A DNA stretch of 64,000 nucleotides. Source: Trichomonas vaginalis G3 (taxonomy: Eukaryota > Parabasalia > Trichomonadida > Trichomonadidae). The DNA is taken from assembly GCF_026262505.1 (NCBI RefSeq), contig NC_067206.1, forward strand, positions 23,637,896-23,701,895, written 5' to 3'. A program made the translations under genes and the position numbers. The notes under the pieces are model-generated. The model did no database searches, had not been told where the DNA came from, and saw nothing but the letters and a program-made list of their open reading frames with translations. How positions within the stretch are numbered: the first letter of the stretch is position 1; the number at the start of each line of letters is the position of its first letter. Below, piece by piece: positions 17,434-27,471 of the stretch.

Positions 17434-19686
17434 TCAATTCTTTTTCTCTGTAGATGTGGAACGTTTGCTTTTCGATCTCTTTCGATGAACTTGAAAATAT
17501 AAGTTATTATCGCTGAGAATCCTTTCCGAAATAGGAGCTTTACGTTTAGGAGGATTGTCGGATGAATTTTGTTTTTTATTGTTTGATTTTGTTGTTATGG
17601 AAGATTTTTTCTTATTTTTTTCAGAATTTTGCTTGCTATTAATTGAAACTTGTTTTGACGGCCCAACAATAGCATTTGTAGTAGGAAGAATTCCCAATAA
17701 CGAGCGCATTTTCGATAATTGTTTTTCAATATGATCAAGAAGGTCCAGCTTATGTTCTAGATTACTAGACATTTGATTTGTAGAAGGATGGTTTTGATTT
17801 TCTGGTTCTAAATCTGTAGAGTCTGCAATATTTGAATTTTCGGAGCGAATTGGAGCATCTGAACCTTGATTTGTATCGGCTTGCTCAAAATTAGTTTGAA
17901 TTGGAGTGGATGAATTAAAATCTGGATGATTTAATGTTTCATTAAATAATGCCATAATTTTTTCTCTTTTTTCATTAATAAACTTAGTGATTATTGTATC
18001 TTTATCTGTTAGATCGATCGATTTGAGTATATCTGCATCATGAACTGGAATATTTTCGAACAATGAACTCGATTCTATGGAACCATATGGAGAAATCTCG
18101 TTCTGAGCCAAAGAAAGATCACTTACGTTGTATTGTTTGATAGAAAAAATTGTTTTCTCAAGTTCTTTTTGAAAGCAGTCAAGAATATAATTTTTGTAGC
18201 TATCGGTGATAACGGTTTTTATATGGCGCTCGATCTTCTGGTTATTTTTGATGGCGTTATATTTATCTAATTGGATTTGAGATATCTTCTTAATAGCTTC
18301 ATAAATGTTTGGATGTTTTAACGAAGAAAATTCTGAATGCATACTCTCGAGGCAATCATTAGTGAATATTGCAGTTGCATTATTATATTGAGATATTAAA
18401 TTGTAGTGCGGCAACCAAACTTTGTTGAAATAATCAATATAATCTTTGATCGAATCAACTTTATTTTGATTAATTATATGCATTGTAAGTACAAATTCTT
18501 CATGAGACATGAATGGAGTAATAGAATATAGCTTAAATAAAGAATTTTGTAAAGTATTGAAATTTTTTGTATAAAGTGCTACAAGTTTCCTGTGTAAAGC
18601 TTGTTTGAAATGAAATAGGCATCCAATTATACGGACTTTAGGGAAAATTTGTTGAAGTGCCTCTATCATTCCCTTTTCAAAATCACAATGAATTTGAATT
18701 AGCTTTGAAAATTGAATACCCTTGACAGTAAAAATATATTCAAATGCCTTCTTATAAGATTCAAATGTGCGGTTTTTCATGAATATAAATAAAAGTGGTA
18801 GATATTGATTTGTTGAAGGTTCACAAATCATAATTGTTAGCATCTGTCCTTTTTGAAAATGTTTTGGTGTAATTTTAAAAGTTCCATCGCAAAATAAATC
18901 TGTGGCTTCTTTTGCAAATTGAATTGCCTTCTCAAAACCAAAAAACATCGTCTCACAATTTGCTTGAAAATCATGGCCAATGAAAAACTGCTCGCCATTT
19001 ATTAAACAAAAATTAGCAATTTCATCGTCTGTAATTTTTTCTCCAACAGAAAATTTTCTGGACTTATTATAAACTTCCCTGACCAATGAATCTTTAATTA
19101 ATGGGTTTTCATCAGTACCAACAGCAAGTTCTGTCATAAATTTTTTAATCTGCTGAAAAGTGCCGTTGTCTTCAGAAAATTTTGCCATTGCCTTATTGTA
19201 TATTTCTGTCAGAGTCATTGATTTATGAAGATCATTTTTTTCATTTTGTAACTTTTTAAATTGTCTGCATTCGGGTATATGTTCCTTTTGTAAATCTTCG
19301 GAAACTGAACTGTTCTCAATTTTAACTAAATAACGTGCTTGACAAGAATGATCGATGCAACGGTAGTAACGTTCAATATTATTTGAATTAATAATATTTG
19401 TATGATCATGCGAATAAAGCATATCTTTGCGAACAATTGTATCAGGATATTTTCCAGTAACTGCGGGAATATTTTTAACTGCAATATAACTAAAATATCT
19501 TCTGACAGCTTTAGATTCATTTTCGGCGTATTTAATATTAAAATATTGAAGAACTTGTTTGATTATATTCGTTTTTTCATCTCTCGATGTTGATTTTTGG
19601 TATTTATCAGATTGTTCCCTGATAAATATTTTATTTTCGTCTGTAAAGTTTGCTCTTTTTTGATTAAATATAGATGATTTTCCCAT
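17434..19686 (-). CDS. MULE (Mutator-like) transposase
   Basis: Intact 750-residue ORF. Residues about 100-140 contain a Cys/His pattern (YRCIDHSCQARYLV with a downstream H-x-x-x-C) resembling the FLYWCH/WRKY-type zinc finger usual in MULE proteins. The RNase H-like core follows: first Asp in LFCDGTFKITP (about 280), second Asp in IHCDFEKGMIEAL (about 345), then the CLFHFKQA segment typical of MULE transposases, with a later Glu in the NDCLESMHSEF region (about 455) as a likely third acidic residue. The C-terminal 150 residues are Ser/Asn/Lys-rich with a basic tail. It would cut and paste its own element. No frameshift, so it may be recent or active. I could not define its TIRs. Confidence 0.88.
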   Translation of the reverse strand: MGKSSIFNQKRANFTDENKIFIREQSDKYQKSTSRDEKTNIIKQVLQYFNIKYAENESKAVRRYFSYIAVKNIPAVTGKYPDTIVRKDMLYSHDHTNIINSNNIERYYRCIDHSCQARYLVKIENSSVSEDLQKEHIPECRQFKKLQNEKNDLHKSMTLTEIYNKAMAKFSEDNGTFQQIKKFMTELAVGTDENPLIKDSLVREVYNKSRKFSVGEKITDDEIANFCLINGEQFFIGHDFQANCETMFFGFEKAIQFAKEATDLFCDGTFKITPKHFQKGQMLTIMICEPSTNQYLPLLFIFMKNRTFESYKKAFEYIFTVKGIQFSKLIQIHCDFEKGMIEALQQIFPKVRIIGCLFHFKQALHRKLVALYTKNFNTLQNSLFKLYSITPFMSHEEFVLTMHIINQNKVDSIKDYIDYFNKVWLPHYNLISQYNNATAIFTNDCLESMHSEFSSLKHPNIYEAIKKISQIQLDKYNAIKNNQKIERHIKTVITDSYKNYILDCFQKELEKTIFSIKQYNVSDLSLAQNEISPYGSIESSSLFENIPVHDADILKSIDLTDKDTIITKFINEKREKIMALFNETLNHPDFNSSTPIQTNFEQADTNQGSDAPIRSENSNIADSTDLEPENQNHPSTNQMSSNLEHKLDLLDHIEKQLSKMRSLLGILPTTNAIVGPSKQVSINSKQNSEKNKKKSSITTKSNNKKQNSSDNPPKRKAPISERILSDNNLYFQVHRKRSKSKRSTSTEKKN

Positions 19687-19696
19687 TAAAAAATGA
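19687..19696 (-). promoter_or_regulatory. Initiator of the MULE gene
   Basis: TCATTTTTTA directly before the ATG on the minus strand. The element uses a host-type initiator, unlike the Maverick genes. Confidence 0.6.
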
Positions 19697-19740
19697 AATG
19701 ATGCAAAATTTACGAAAACCGTTCGAAAATTGAATCAAAA

Positions 19741-19971
19741 ATGAAAAGTAATACTTAAATGAGGAATTCTTTGAGATATTGGTCTTAGATTGAATGTAGC
19801 GTCATTCTTATATAGAATATATATTCATATCATCGGAAATATGATAAAAAGCATATAATAAATGTCAAAAAAGTGAACAAATAAGCAAAGATATTTTTTA
19901 AAAAACAATGAAAAGTAATACTTAAATGAGGAATTCTTTGAGATATTGGTCTTAGATTGAATGTAGCGTCA
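19741..19971. repeat. 64-bp direct repeat in a divergent promoter region
   Basis: The 64 bases 19741-19804 recur at 19908-19971 with no visible difference (start ATGAAAAGTAATACTTAAAT, end GATTGAATGTAGCGTCA). One copy sits about 54 bases upstream of the MULE start and the other about 50 bases upstream of the gene at 20021. Confidence 0.9.
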
Positions 19972-20007
19972 CAAATTTCACAAATATAATTTACTATACA
20001 ATTTTAT

Positions 20008-20020
20008 TCATTTTTTTAAA
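20008..20020 (+). promoter_or_regulatory. Initiator of the gene at 20021
   Basis: TCATTTTTTTAAA directly precedes the ATG. Confidence 0.6.
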
Positions 20021-21128
20021 ATGGCTGACGACAGTCTGTATCAACTAACTCAACTAGTCAAGCATAATGATTATTCTTCGGATTCATTAAATCAACTTTA
20101 TCAATGCATAAGTACAATGACAGAAAGATCAATTGGATGCTTGAATTGGGATAAATTTTTCAAAAAAATCACAGTGACTGATGAAGTTCTTTTACATTTT
20201 TTAGCATCCGTTTTAAACATTGAAAAGATATCAGAATGTTTCAAGGATTCTATTTTTTATCACAATATTAATCTTGAAAAATTCAGTAATTTAACTGAAA
20301 CAGCACAACAAACAATTTTAAATTCCTACAAAGCGGATAAATTTACATATTACATAATGTGCTCACAAATTGTAAAATCAAACTGGAACAATTTATCCCA
20401 AACTTTAGTTAATATTGCAAATCAATATTTGCCATTTTTAGATGAAGAAAAGCAAATATATATATTTACTGAAATAACTGGCAATTATCAAAATTTTGAA
20501 ATTTCAGTTGCAAACTTGTTACTTTTTTATGAAAACAATGAAGAAAAATTAAGCAACTGTTTTAATTTAACATTGTTCCAGCAAATTTATTCCAAAAATG
20601 GAATCGAGCAAATGATATTTTTTGCTGCAAATACAATTTGTTGCAATAACACTTCTATCAATTTTTACAATCTCCTTGAAATTGAAGAAATGAATCCATT
20701 TGATTTTTTTTATTTCTCATTTCAATATAAAGAGATATTAAATTGCGATGATTTTCCAAAAGTTACAGAAGTAATCACAGGTTTAATCTCAGCTTCAAAT
20801 ATTAATGCTATTATGCGAATTTGCCAAAAAAATTTTGGATAAAATTACATTTTATAAATGTAATTATTGCTATATTACATCAATATGGAATTTTATCACA
20901 AATGCAGCAATAATTCTTCCTGATGAAGATTTATTAATCAAATTATTAAAATTCATAGAAAAAACAGAAAAAGCAACAGATGAATTATTCGAACCGGAGA
21001 ATGATTTGGGTTTCTATGAATATTTAAATTCGATTTTCTCAGATATTACATCTGCGAAAAATAAGCAATTTCTCTTGGAATTTCTAAATACCCATGAAGA
21101 TGACTTCACTTATGATCAAACATTGTGA
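20021..21128 (+). CDS. Helical protein of unknown function, one frameshift
   Basis: Frame 1 runs from MADDSLYQLTQLVKHN to CQKNFG at 20842. The same protein continues one frame over from about 20828 (KKILDKITFYKC to FTYDQTL, stop at 21128). The switch falls at a run of seven A's; six would restore one frame of about 368 residues, so a homopolymer error or a fresh mutation is likely. The protein is Leu/Asn/Phe-rich and predicted all-helical, like an ARM/HEAT-type scaffold; no catalytic motif seen. Divergent from the MULE gene, with duplicated upstream DNA. Host or element gene is undecided. Confidence 0.6.
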
Positions 21129-21590
21129 GGTCATTTTTGATCAACAAATTAATTGAAATTCCGACCAAAAAAAATTCACAAATTGGATCAAAAAATCGAA
21201 TCTCAAGTTAAAAATAAAAAATTTCTACATTTTTATCAAATTTAGATTTTTTTTCAAATCATGCGAATTGATTGAATAATTGCATATTTTATCCCATGCA
21301 TCTAGAAGTATGTGTAATATTTTTGCTTTCATCAAGAAATTGTCGAATTTGATCTTAATTTTTTTTGAAAAATATACTTTTAGAAAAAGAAATAGTGATT
21401 GAATAGCTGCCCATCCTGTAAAAGGGTTATTTTTACAAGTAAAAAAATTGTTATTTTTCGAGCAAGTCGAGGCTTTTTTACCATCTTATTTTTGAAAAAT
21501 TTACGAAAAATTATATCTGAAAAAACGCTTCATTTTGATATCTTACAATGATAAAATACCAATGTTACTGGGATATATTATTTAATTGAA
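21129..21590. other. AT-rich intergenic DNA
   Basis: No gene or repeat recognised. Confidence 0.6.
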
Positions 21591-22379
21591 TTAAGGGGTG
21601 AAATTCTGAAGTTTACATTTTCACCATAATTTCATCTTTTCTCCCTGAATAATTAATATTTCCTTGTTTTGCTGCGGCAAATAAAGTTTTATAAGATGCC
21701 TCATCATAAGGCATAATAGGGTATTTACTAAATTTATTACATATTGAGAACAAAAAAAATTTATTTTTTCAAATTTAATGAGTCCTTTTTCCAATGAAAT
21801 CATAATGCCCAAAACAATTTGAAGTGATTGGTATTCTAATATACTCCAAACTTTTTCTGAGCAATGCTCAGAATAAGTTTGGAGTATATTTCTAATATCT
21901 ATCTTTTGATGTATCGGATTTTTGATTTATCAATTCTATCAAGAGATAATTGAGAATAAAACCAAGACTTTTTTTATTTTTTCTCAGGAAAACACAAAAA
22001 TCATACACATTATCCATTTAAATGAATTATGCAATTGTATATACCTCAGAAAAATGCGTAACATTTCATTACTTAATTTTGAAATTCAAAAATGAAATTT
22101 ATATGAATAATTTTATTTAACTTTATATTTTATTTGAACTATATTTCCTTTATCTATATAAGTACGTTATTATTTATTAATGCGAAATAGTTCTATAATG
22201 CAGATTTCAGATTTATTCCAAATTATTATGTTTTATAGCAGAGCCTCAAAATGATGTATGTGCATTATCTCATGTAGACTTTTATATTTCATCTTATTAT
22301 TCTAGTTCAAACATAACAGATGAGTTAGAAAACATACTTTTGTTTGCAATTGTAAACTTCAAAATTTCACCCCTTAAAA
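21591..22379. mobile_element. MITE flanked by TTAA
   Basis: Inverted repeats of 26 bases at 21591-21616 and 22354-22379, differing at one base (TTAAGGGGTGAAATTCTGAA against TTAAGGGGTGAAATTTTGAA, then GTTTAC in both). Both ends carry TTAA outermost, as piggyBac-type insertions do, although TTAA could equally be part of the TIR. No transposase frame; a 63-codon minus-strand ORF at the left end is unlikely to be real. Confidence 0.7.
21838..21890. repeat. Long perfect hairpin inside the MITE
   Basis: AATATACTCCAAACTT pairs with AAGTTTGGAGTATATT (16 bp), then one T-T mismatch, then TTCTGAGC/GCTCAGAA (8 bp) with loop AAT. Probably a smaller palindromic insertion. Confidence 0.9.
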
Positions 22380-22487
22380 ACTGTGCATCAGCACATTTTG
22401 TTTAATAACATATGGATGTATGATATCTAAGTCTGTTATTTTTCATTGATTTTAAAATGAAACATTGATGAAGAGTTTGTTATCTAG

Positions 22488-22742
22488 ATGAGTAAAGTAT
22501 TGTATAAAACTAAGATAAAACTATACCTAAGCATTTGTACTTTAACCCCACAATTCGGCAATGACTCTCAAAATATTGATTCTCTTGGCTTCACCAAGCT
22601 CGATTTTCCAACTTATTCCCCTGATATACAACCATGCGACTTCATCTTGTTTGGTTATATCAAACATCAGTTTAACAATTTTACCATATCAGATCATAAG
22701 TGTGTCCAGGCGGCATCGGAATTGATCGGGAAATCGGGATAA
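22488..22742 (+). pseudogene. Tc1/mariner transposase relic (C-terminal part)
   Basis: The segment LDFPTYSPDIQPCDFILFGY followed by IKHQFNN matches the conserved mariner/Tc1 block PPYSPDLxPxDFxLFGxLK, which carries the last catalytic Asp. Upstream the frame is poor, downstream it ends early, and no full transposase exists. Degenerate repeats containing TCGGGA follow at 22720-22800. Confidence 0.7.
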
Positions 22743-22800
22743 AAGTATTCAATTTTATCTCGATAAATCGGGATGAAAGTACTCAATTTTTAATCGGGAC

Positions 22801-23077
22801 GGAATCACTACACATTTGATAGAAACATTATTTAAAAATCGTTTGAATATATAATATGCAACTACAGAAGATATAGGAGAATGTTGTGTATGTTTCATTG
22901 GATTTAATTTCATATTGGACGAAATTGCAAAAAGATTCTTTTGAATTTTGGTTTAATAAAAGTGTAAATGTCATATACTGTTAGTGTATGTAATAATAGA
23001 TATGGTAATACTAATAAACATATATGATACCGATAATCATCAAAAGATCAGATATTACATTTTTATAAATATCAGGG
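22801..23077. other. AT-rich intergenic DNA
   Basis: Nothing recognised. Confidence 0.5.
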
Positions 23078-23590
23078 ATATTAATGTTTTATCGGTACTA
23101 TTGCATACTTAGAGATATATTGAAATGTGGGAATAAAGGGTATTCGGAAAAAGAACAGGATATTCATAATATTAATTTATATGATTTTAAATTTGAAATG
23201 ATTTGAATAGTTAGATGTGTTTGTGAAGTTTGGTAATATGATACAGATTGATTCGTATAAGAATATAAGTGAATTTGTGATTTTTAAAAAGAAATTTTTA
23301 GTAAAGATATATTTGAATGGAGAAATATTTGAGAAGCATTGAAAATTTGAGAAGAAAATTGAAAAGGGTATAAAAATGAAAAAGTAAAAATTAATAACGT
23401 AATAACATGTTTTAATAAGTTTTAAATAAATTTATAATATAAAAATATATTAATGATAAAATAAATTTGAATAAGGTTTTGAAAATAAATTGAAAAACAA
23501 TTGAATAAATAATAAATGAAAAATATATTACAGTAGGTATTCAGAAAAATATATATGAAAAAAAGTTAAAAAACATAAATTGATGATGAA
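23078..23590. repeat. 0.5-kb dispersed repeat, copy 1
   Basis: Near-identical, in the same orientation, to 54585-55096, apart from small homopolymer indels (start ATATTAATGTTTTATCGGTA; end ACATAAAT then GATGATGA). Copy 1 stops at the left end of Mav1; copy 2 stops beside the 0.95-kb direct repeat. No coding potential; probably part of an unknown repeat family. Confidence 0.85.
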
Positions 23591-23611
23591 ATCCCCCTTT
23601 CTGTTATGCAA

Positions 23612-23740
23612 TTAAAAAAAAAAAAAAAAAGGTAGTGGGGCCTCCAGGCACTTCGTGCCCTCTAGCCCTGAAGATGTTTAGTATAAATGAAGTTTTTTGG
23701 GTATTGGGGGCTTCCCGGGCGCGTTGCGCCCTCTAGCCCA
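23612..23740 (+). repeat. Mav1 left TIR made of hairpin units
   Basis: Two units about 70 bases apart. Each has a GC-rich hairpin: GGCAC-TTC-GTGCC in the first (23648-23660) and GGCGC-GTT-GCGCC in the second (about 23718-23730). Each hairpin is followed by CTCTAGCCC; after the first unit GAAGATGTTTAGTATAAATG leads to the next. An A16 tract forms the outer end. Confidence 0.85.
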
Positions 23741-23849
23741 TAAAAAATTTTTGAGAGTCGTCGTCGTTGACTTTTTTGTAGAGCACTCAAAATAGTATAA
23801 CTTTGTCCGGACAAGTAAGGGTCTATCGTCGCTACAGGAAAAGTTACGG

Positions 23850-24058
23850 GCGTTCCAAGGAAGTATACTTTGAGAGACTCTTTAGAAACTTTAGACGTTT
23901 TACATAACCATCCATGCTTTTACTTTACATCCGATAAAAGTGGTTTGGAAACCGTTATGAGATGGTTAGAGGACATACATGACTATGAGTTTAGATATGA
24001 CAAGATAGAATATGAGAGAGGTCCTATAAACCGGAGAAAGTGTCATATAAACATCTGT
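23850..24058 (+). pseudogene. Partial copy of the methyltransferase 3' end
   Basis: Encodes LRDSLETLDVLHNHPCFYFT and on through FRYDKIEYERGPINRRKCH, the same as the C-terminal part of the methyltransferase at the opposite end of the element (39559-39780, minus strand). It lacks the catalytic N-terminal half, so the two ends of Mav1 share an inverted coding segment beyond the hairpin TIR. Confidence 0.8.
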
Positions 24059-24085
24059 CAAAAACCATTTTTAACTTCACTTAAA

Positions 24086-25541
24086 ATGCCACGTAAGCTA
24101 CGTAAGAATATACGTAAGAGGAAGGGAGCATTGAAACATCCAATAGTAAAACTGACACCACAACAACAGTTGCAACAACAAATGATGAATGACCCCACTA
24201 TGTTGCAACAAATGTCAAGCAATCCTATGCTTTTAAAACGAGTTTTTGGTGCACAGAGTGGAGGTTTAAGAGCGGCACTTTTAGCGAAAATGGCAGGCTA
24301 TGGTGGAGCTGCAGACGGAACAGCCTATAACCCTCAAAGTCAAATGAATTTGAGTTCACTCAAAAATCAAAATATCAGATGTCAAAAAGTCAAACATAGA
24401 CATACAGAAGCAAATAAGTGAAAACGAAAAGAAACTAGAATATGACAGACACACAAAGAAACTCAATGAGTTAAACGTAGAGAAAAAGAAGAAAGAAGAA
24501 CAACTGAAAGAACTAAGTACAGAGGAATATGCGAAAAAAGTGTCAGAAAAAGCAGCAGAAGTAGCAAAAATGGAACAAGATGTTATAAATTTGAAAAACC
24601 ATACTACTCAATATAAAGTACTGAAAGATGAAGAGATAAAACAAAAAGCCCTGAAGACATATATGGATAGCGATGAGTATAAAAAAGAAGTTGAAGCAAA
24701 TGTAAAGGCAGAAAAACTTTTACAGTTGCAAAACCAAACCGTACAGTATGAAAACTTAGCACAAGAAAGTAAAAATAACGACGCAGCCATGCAAAAGGCA
24801 ATGAAAAGCGCAGAATATATAAAAGCTAACAATGACTGGTTAGATGCCCAAGCCAACGCCAAAGCAGCCCAACTTATAGGGTCAATAAGGACAAAAATAC
24901 AAGCGGATGAAGACAGTTCAAATGAAGCTTTAACAAATGCTGACTTTAAGAACGCCTTCGAAGCTCTTCATAGTAAGGTGAAACAAGTGAACGACTTCTC
25001 ATCTGGAAAGAAACTGAAGTCTGAAGGTTTCGACAAAGAGTTAAAAGAAGTAGCACAAAATATGACGAAAATAACAGATGCAGCAACGAGACAGGCAGTT
25101 CAAAGTGCCTATGACGCCGTTAGAGCAACTGTTGTGGAAAGTCAAGAAAAAGAGTTACAACAGACCAAAACAGACCTAGTAAATGCTTTCTTAAAAACGA
25201 AAAGTCAGGTAGGACACTATGCTGCAGATGGAACATATGTGCCAGCTGGTGGAACTTATATACCAGCTGGTGGAACTTATATACTAGCTAGTGGAACTTA
25301 TATACCACCAAACCCTCCAAGAGAAGCACCTGCACCCGGACTACCTAAAACATTTACATCGTCACATGGACACAGACACAGGCATGCACCAAAACCAGCA
25401 CAACAACCAACAGTTCAAAATCCAGCACAGCAACCAACAGTTCAAAACCCTGCACAACAACCACCTCCACAACCAGCACAACAACCAGTTCAAACCCTGC
25501 ACAACAACAACCACAAACAGAGCAAGGACATAAAGAAGTAG
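24086..25541 (+). CDS. Mav1 coiled-coil, Gln/Pro-rich protein (frameshifted)
   Basis: About 485 residues in two frames: MPRKLRKNIRKRKGALKHPI at the basic N-terminus, a Met/Gln-rich stretch, then after a shift near 24365 a long charged coiled coil (KKLEYDRHTKKLNEL onwards). The C-terminal part has four copies of a GTYIPAGGTYIPA-type repeat (25228-25320) and repeats of PAQQPTVQN. Reads like a viral structural or scaffold protein; no enzyme motif. Start at 24086 is supported by TTTTTAACTTCACTTAAAATG, the element start motif. Directly upstream of the 25570 gene. Confidence 0.6.
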
Positions 25542-25569
25542 AGAACAAGGAAACCAAGATTTCTTAAAA

Positions 25570-27432
25570 ATGCTTAAAGAAGACTATGGTTACCCAGCTA
25601 CTCTTGACTTTAGTGACAGATATAAAGAAGCTATTAGAAAGTTCAAGGAAGGAAATACTGACCCGAACCTATTTAGCTTTATGGCTCAGCACCAAATGGG
25701 ATATAATTTCAAACCTGGAAAATACAAGCTCGCTAAGGGATATGATTTAATAGCATATCATCCAAATGACATGACTGAATTTACTCCGAGATATTTGGTG
25801 TCAGAGCTAAATGACAATTCAACTCTCTTCATGAAACGCGTAAAAAATAGAGACGGAACGAAAGAAGAAAGGTTTATGAGTCCGGATGACTTAGATAGGG
25901 AACTTGTTAAAAACGGTCTCGGAATATATGAAATGCCAGCAGATGAGGTACAAGAAACTCCACAGGAAGAAGTTCAGATACAACCAGACATGGAAGAAAT
26001 AGTTCAGCAACAACAGCTAGAAGAGCCTGAAGGAAACGAACAAGTCCCTCCTTTGGAAACTAACTTCACAGAACTAGATGAAGATTTGGAACAGCCGAAA
26101 AATCTTGACCCTCAACAAGTGTATGAGGTGAATATGGAATCTTTCCAAGAGTCTAAGAAAAATTCGGCTGACAGAGTAGAAGAATATCGAAAAATGTTTG
26201 CCGACATACAAAAGACTCCAACACCAGATGAAAATATTCAGCATAGAATGGAAGTACTGAAAGAAAATGTACACAAATACAATAATCCTTTTTACTTACG
26301 ACCATATAACGTTCAATCTTTGGCTGAACTCGGTGAAAATAAAAGGTTAAATTTCGACAAAACATATAGAAATGAAACATTGTTTAAAGTTCATTCAGAA
26401 CCTAGCCAATATGGAAACAAACCTACTTTTGTTTCTGCAGACTATGGAACTACAATGAGATGGGGTCATAAAGCTAACCCGGATAGGTGGTTCATAAACT
26501 TACAACCTCAATTCCAAGAAGTTGTAGACGCAATGGAAGTGAATGGTGAACCAGATATAGCTGGTATTTTCAGCGCGGCTTTAATGCCATTGAAAGATAT
26601 GAAACATGCAGATATTTTGGACCAGTATGAAATGAACATGGCTGATGGAAATATAACACCTGACGTTCTAGAACATTTATCTCAAAGAACTACACAGAAA
26701 CCATAAAGATGGTATATTTGGTGAAGAGTTTGAAAGAAAGTTAGGGATAGAGAAGGAAGAGAACCTATTGTACATGACCTTGCAAACGAAAGTTTACAAA
26801 ATGTCATAAAAACTTACTTTGCAGACAATGAACCGAGAAGGGATGAATATTTAAGAAAACTCAAATGGACAGTACCAAATGAAATGTTAGTATTGAAAAA
26901 CATGTTCCTTGACAAAATAAAACCAACTACAGAAATAAATGACGCAAGACTGAAACATTGGGTAAAAGCTTTCCCATTCACAAAAGATATTATTGGTAAC
27001 ATGGAAAGAAAACCAGAATGGCTACAAAAACATATATTTGGAAACGAGCTTATTCCATATGGGCAAGCTCTGTTTGAAGAGCTTGAACCGGAAACTCAGG
27101 AAAGAGTCATGCAAACAATACGCGAAGACTCAAATACAAACTATGACAAAATCTTTCTAGGATATAGGTTACCTGAGATGGGCGACCAGAGCCCAAAGGC
27201 AAAAAGGACATGGGAAATTTACAACATACTAGGTGAACATGAGGCAAAGATGCAACAACTTGAAGCAGAGGGCAAGTTACCAAAAGCGCACCAAAGAAGA
27301 AGAGTAGAACAAAGTGAAAGTAGTGAAGAAGTAACTTCATCTAGTGAAAGTAGTGGCAATGAAGGAAAAAGAAGAGTTAAAGATTCAGTCAGGAAGAAAG
27401 TAAAGCTTGGTACGAAGTGGGTTCTATTATGA
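25570..27432 (+). CDS. Mav1 large protein of unknown function (frameshifted)
   Basis: About 620 residues if two nearby shifts around 26700-26760 are read through: MLKEDYGYPATLDFSDRY to TTQKP, then REPIVHDLANESLQNVI through a Ser/Glu-rich linker (SESSEEVTSSSESSGN) and a basic end (VRKKVKLGTKW). The middle has an acidic Gln/Glu/Pro-rich region (about 115-185). No recognised domain. Position just before the capsid gene suggests a virion component, which is inference. Confidence 0.6.
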
Positions 27433-27455
27433 CACATAAATCCAACTATTCTATA

Positions 27456-27471
27456 TTTTTACCCATATGAA
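27456..27471 (+). promoter_or_regulatory. Element start-site motif before the capsid gene
   Basis: TTTTTACCCATATGAA immediately precedes the ATG. The same layout, T4-6 then A then 8-18 AT-rich bases then ATG, precedes most Mav1 genes, for example TTTTTTAACCCATAGAAATG at 35481 (minus) and TTTTTACATATAGTAAAATG at 39016 (minus). It may be the element's own initiator. Confidence 0.55.

Noticed and set aside
20815-20840. Spliceosomal intron joining the two frames of the 20021 gene
   Set aside because: No parabasalid-type GTATGT donor or ACTAAC branch/acceptor is visible; a one-base homopolymer change is enough.
22488-22742. Active mariner transposase
   Set aside because: Only the last conserved block remains, without N-terminal DNA-binding or the first catalytic Asp.
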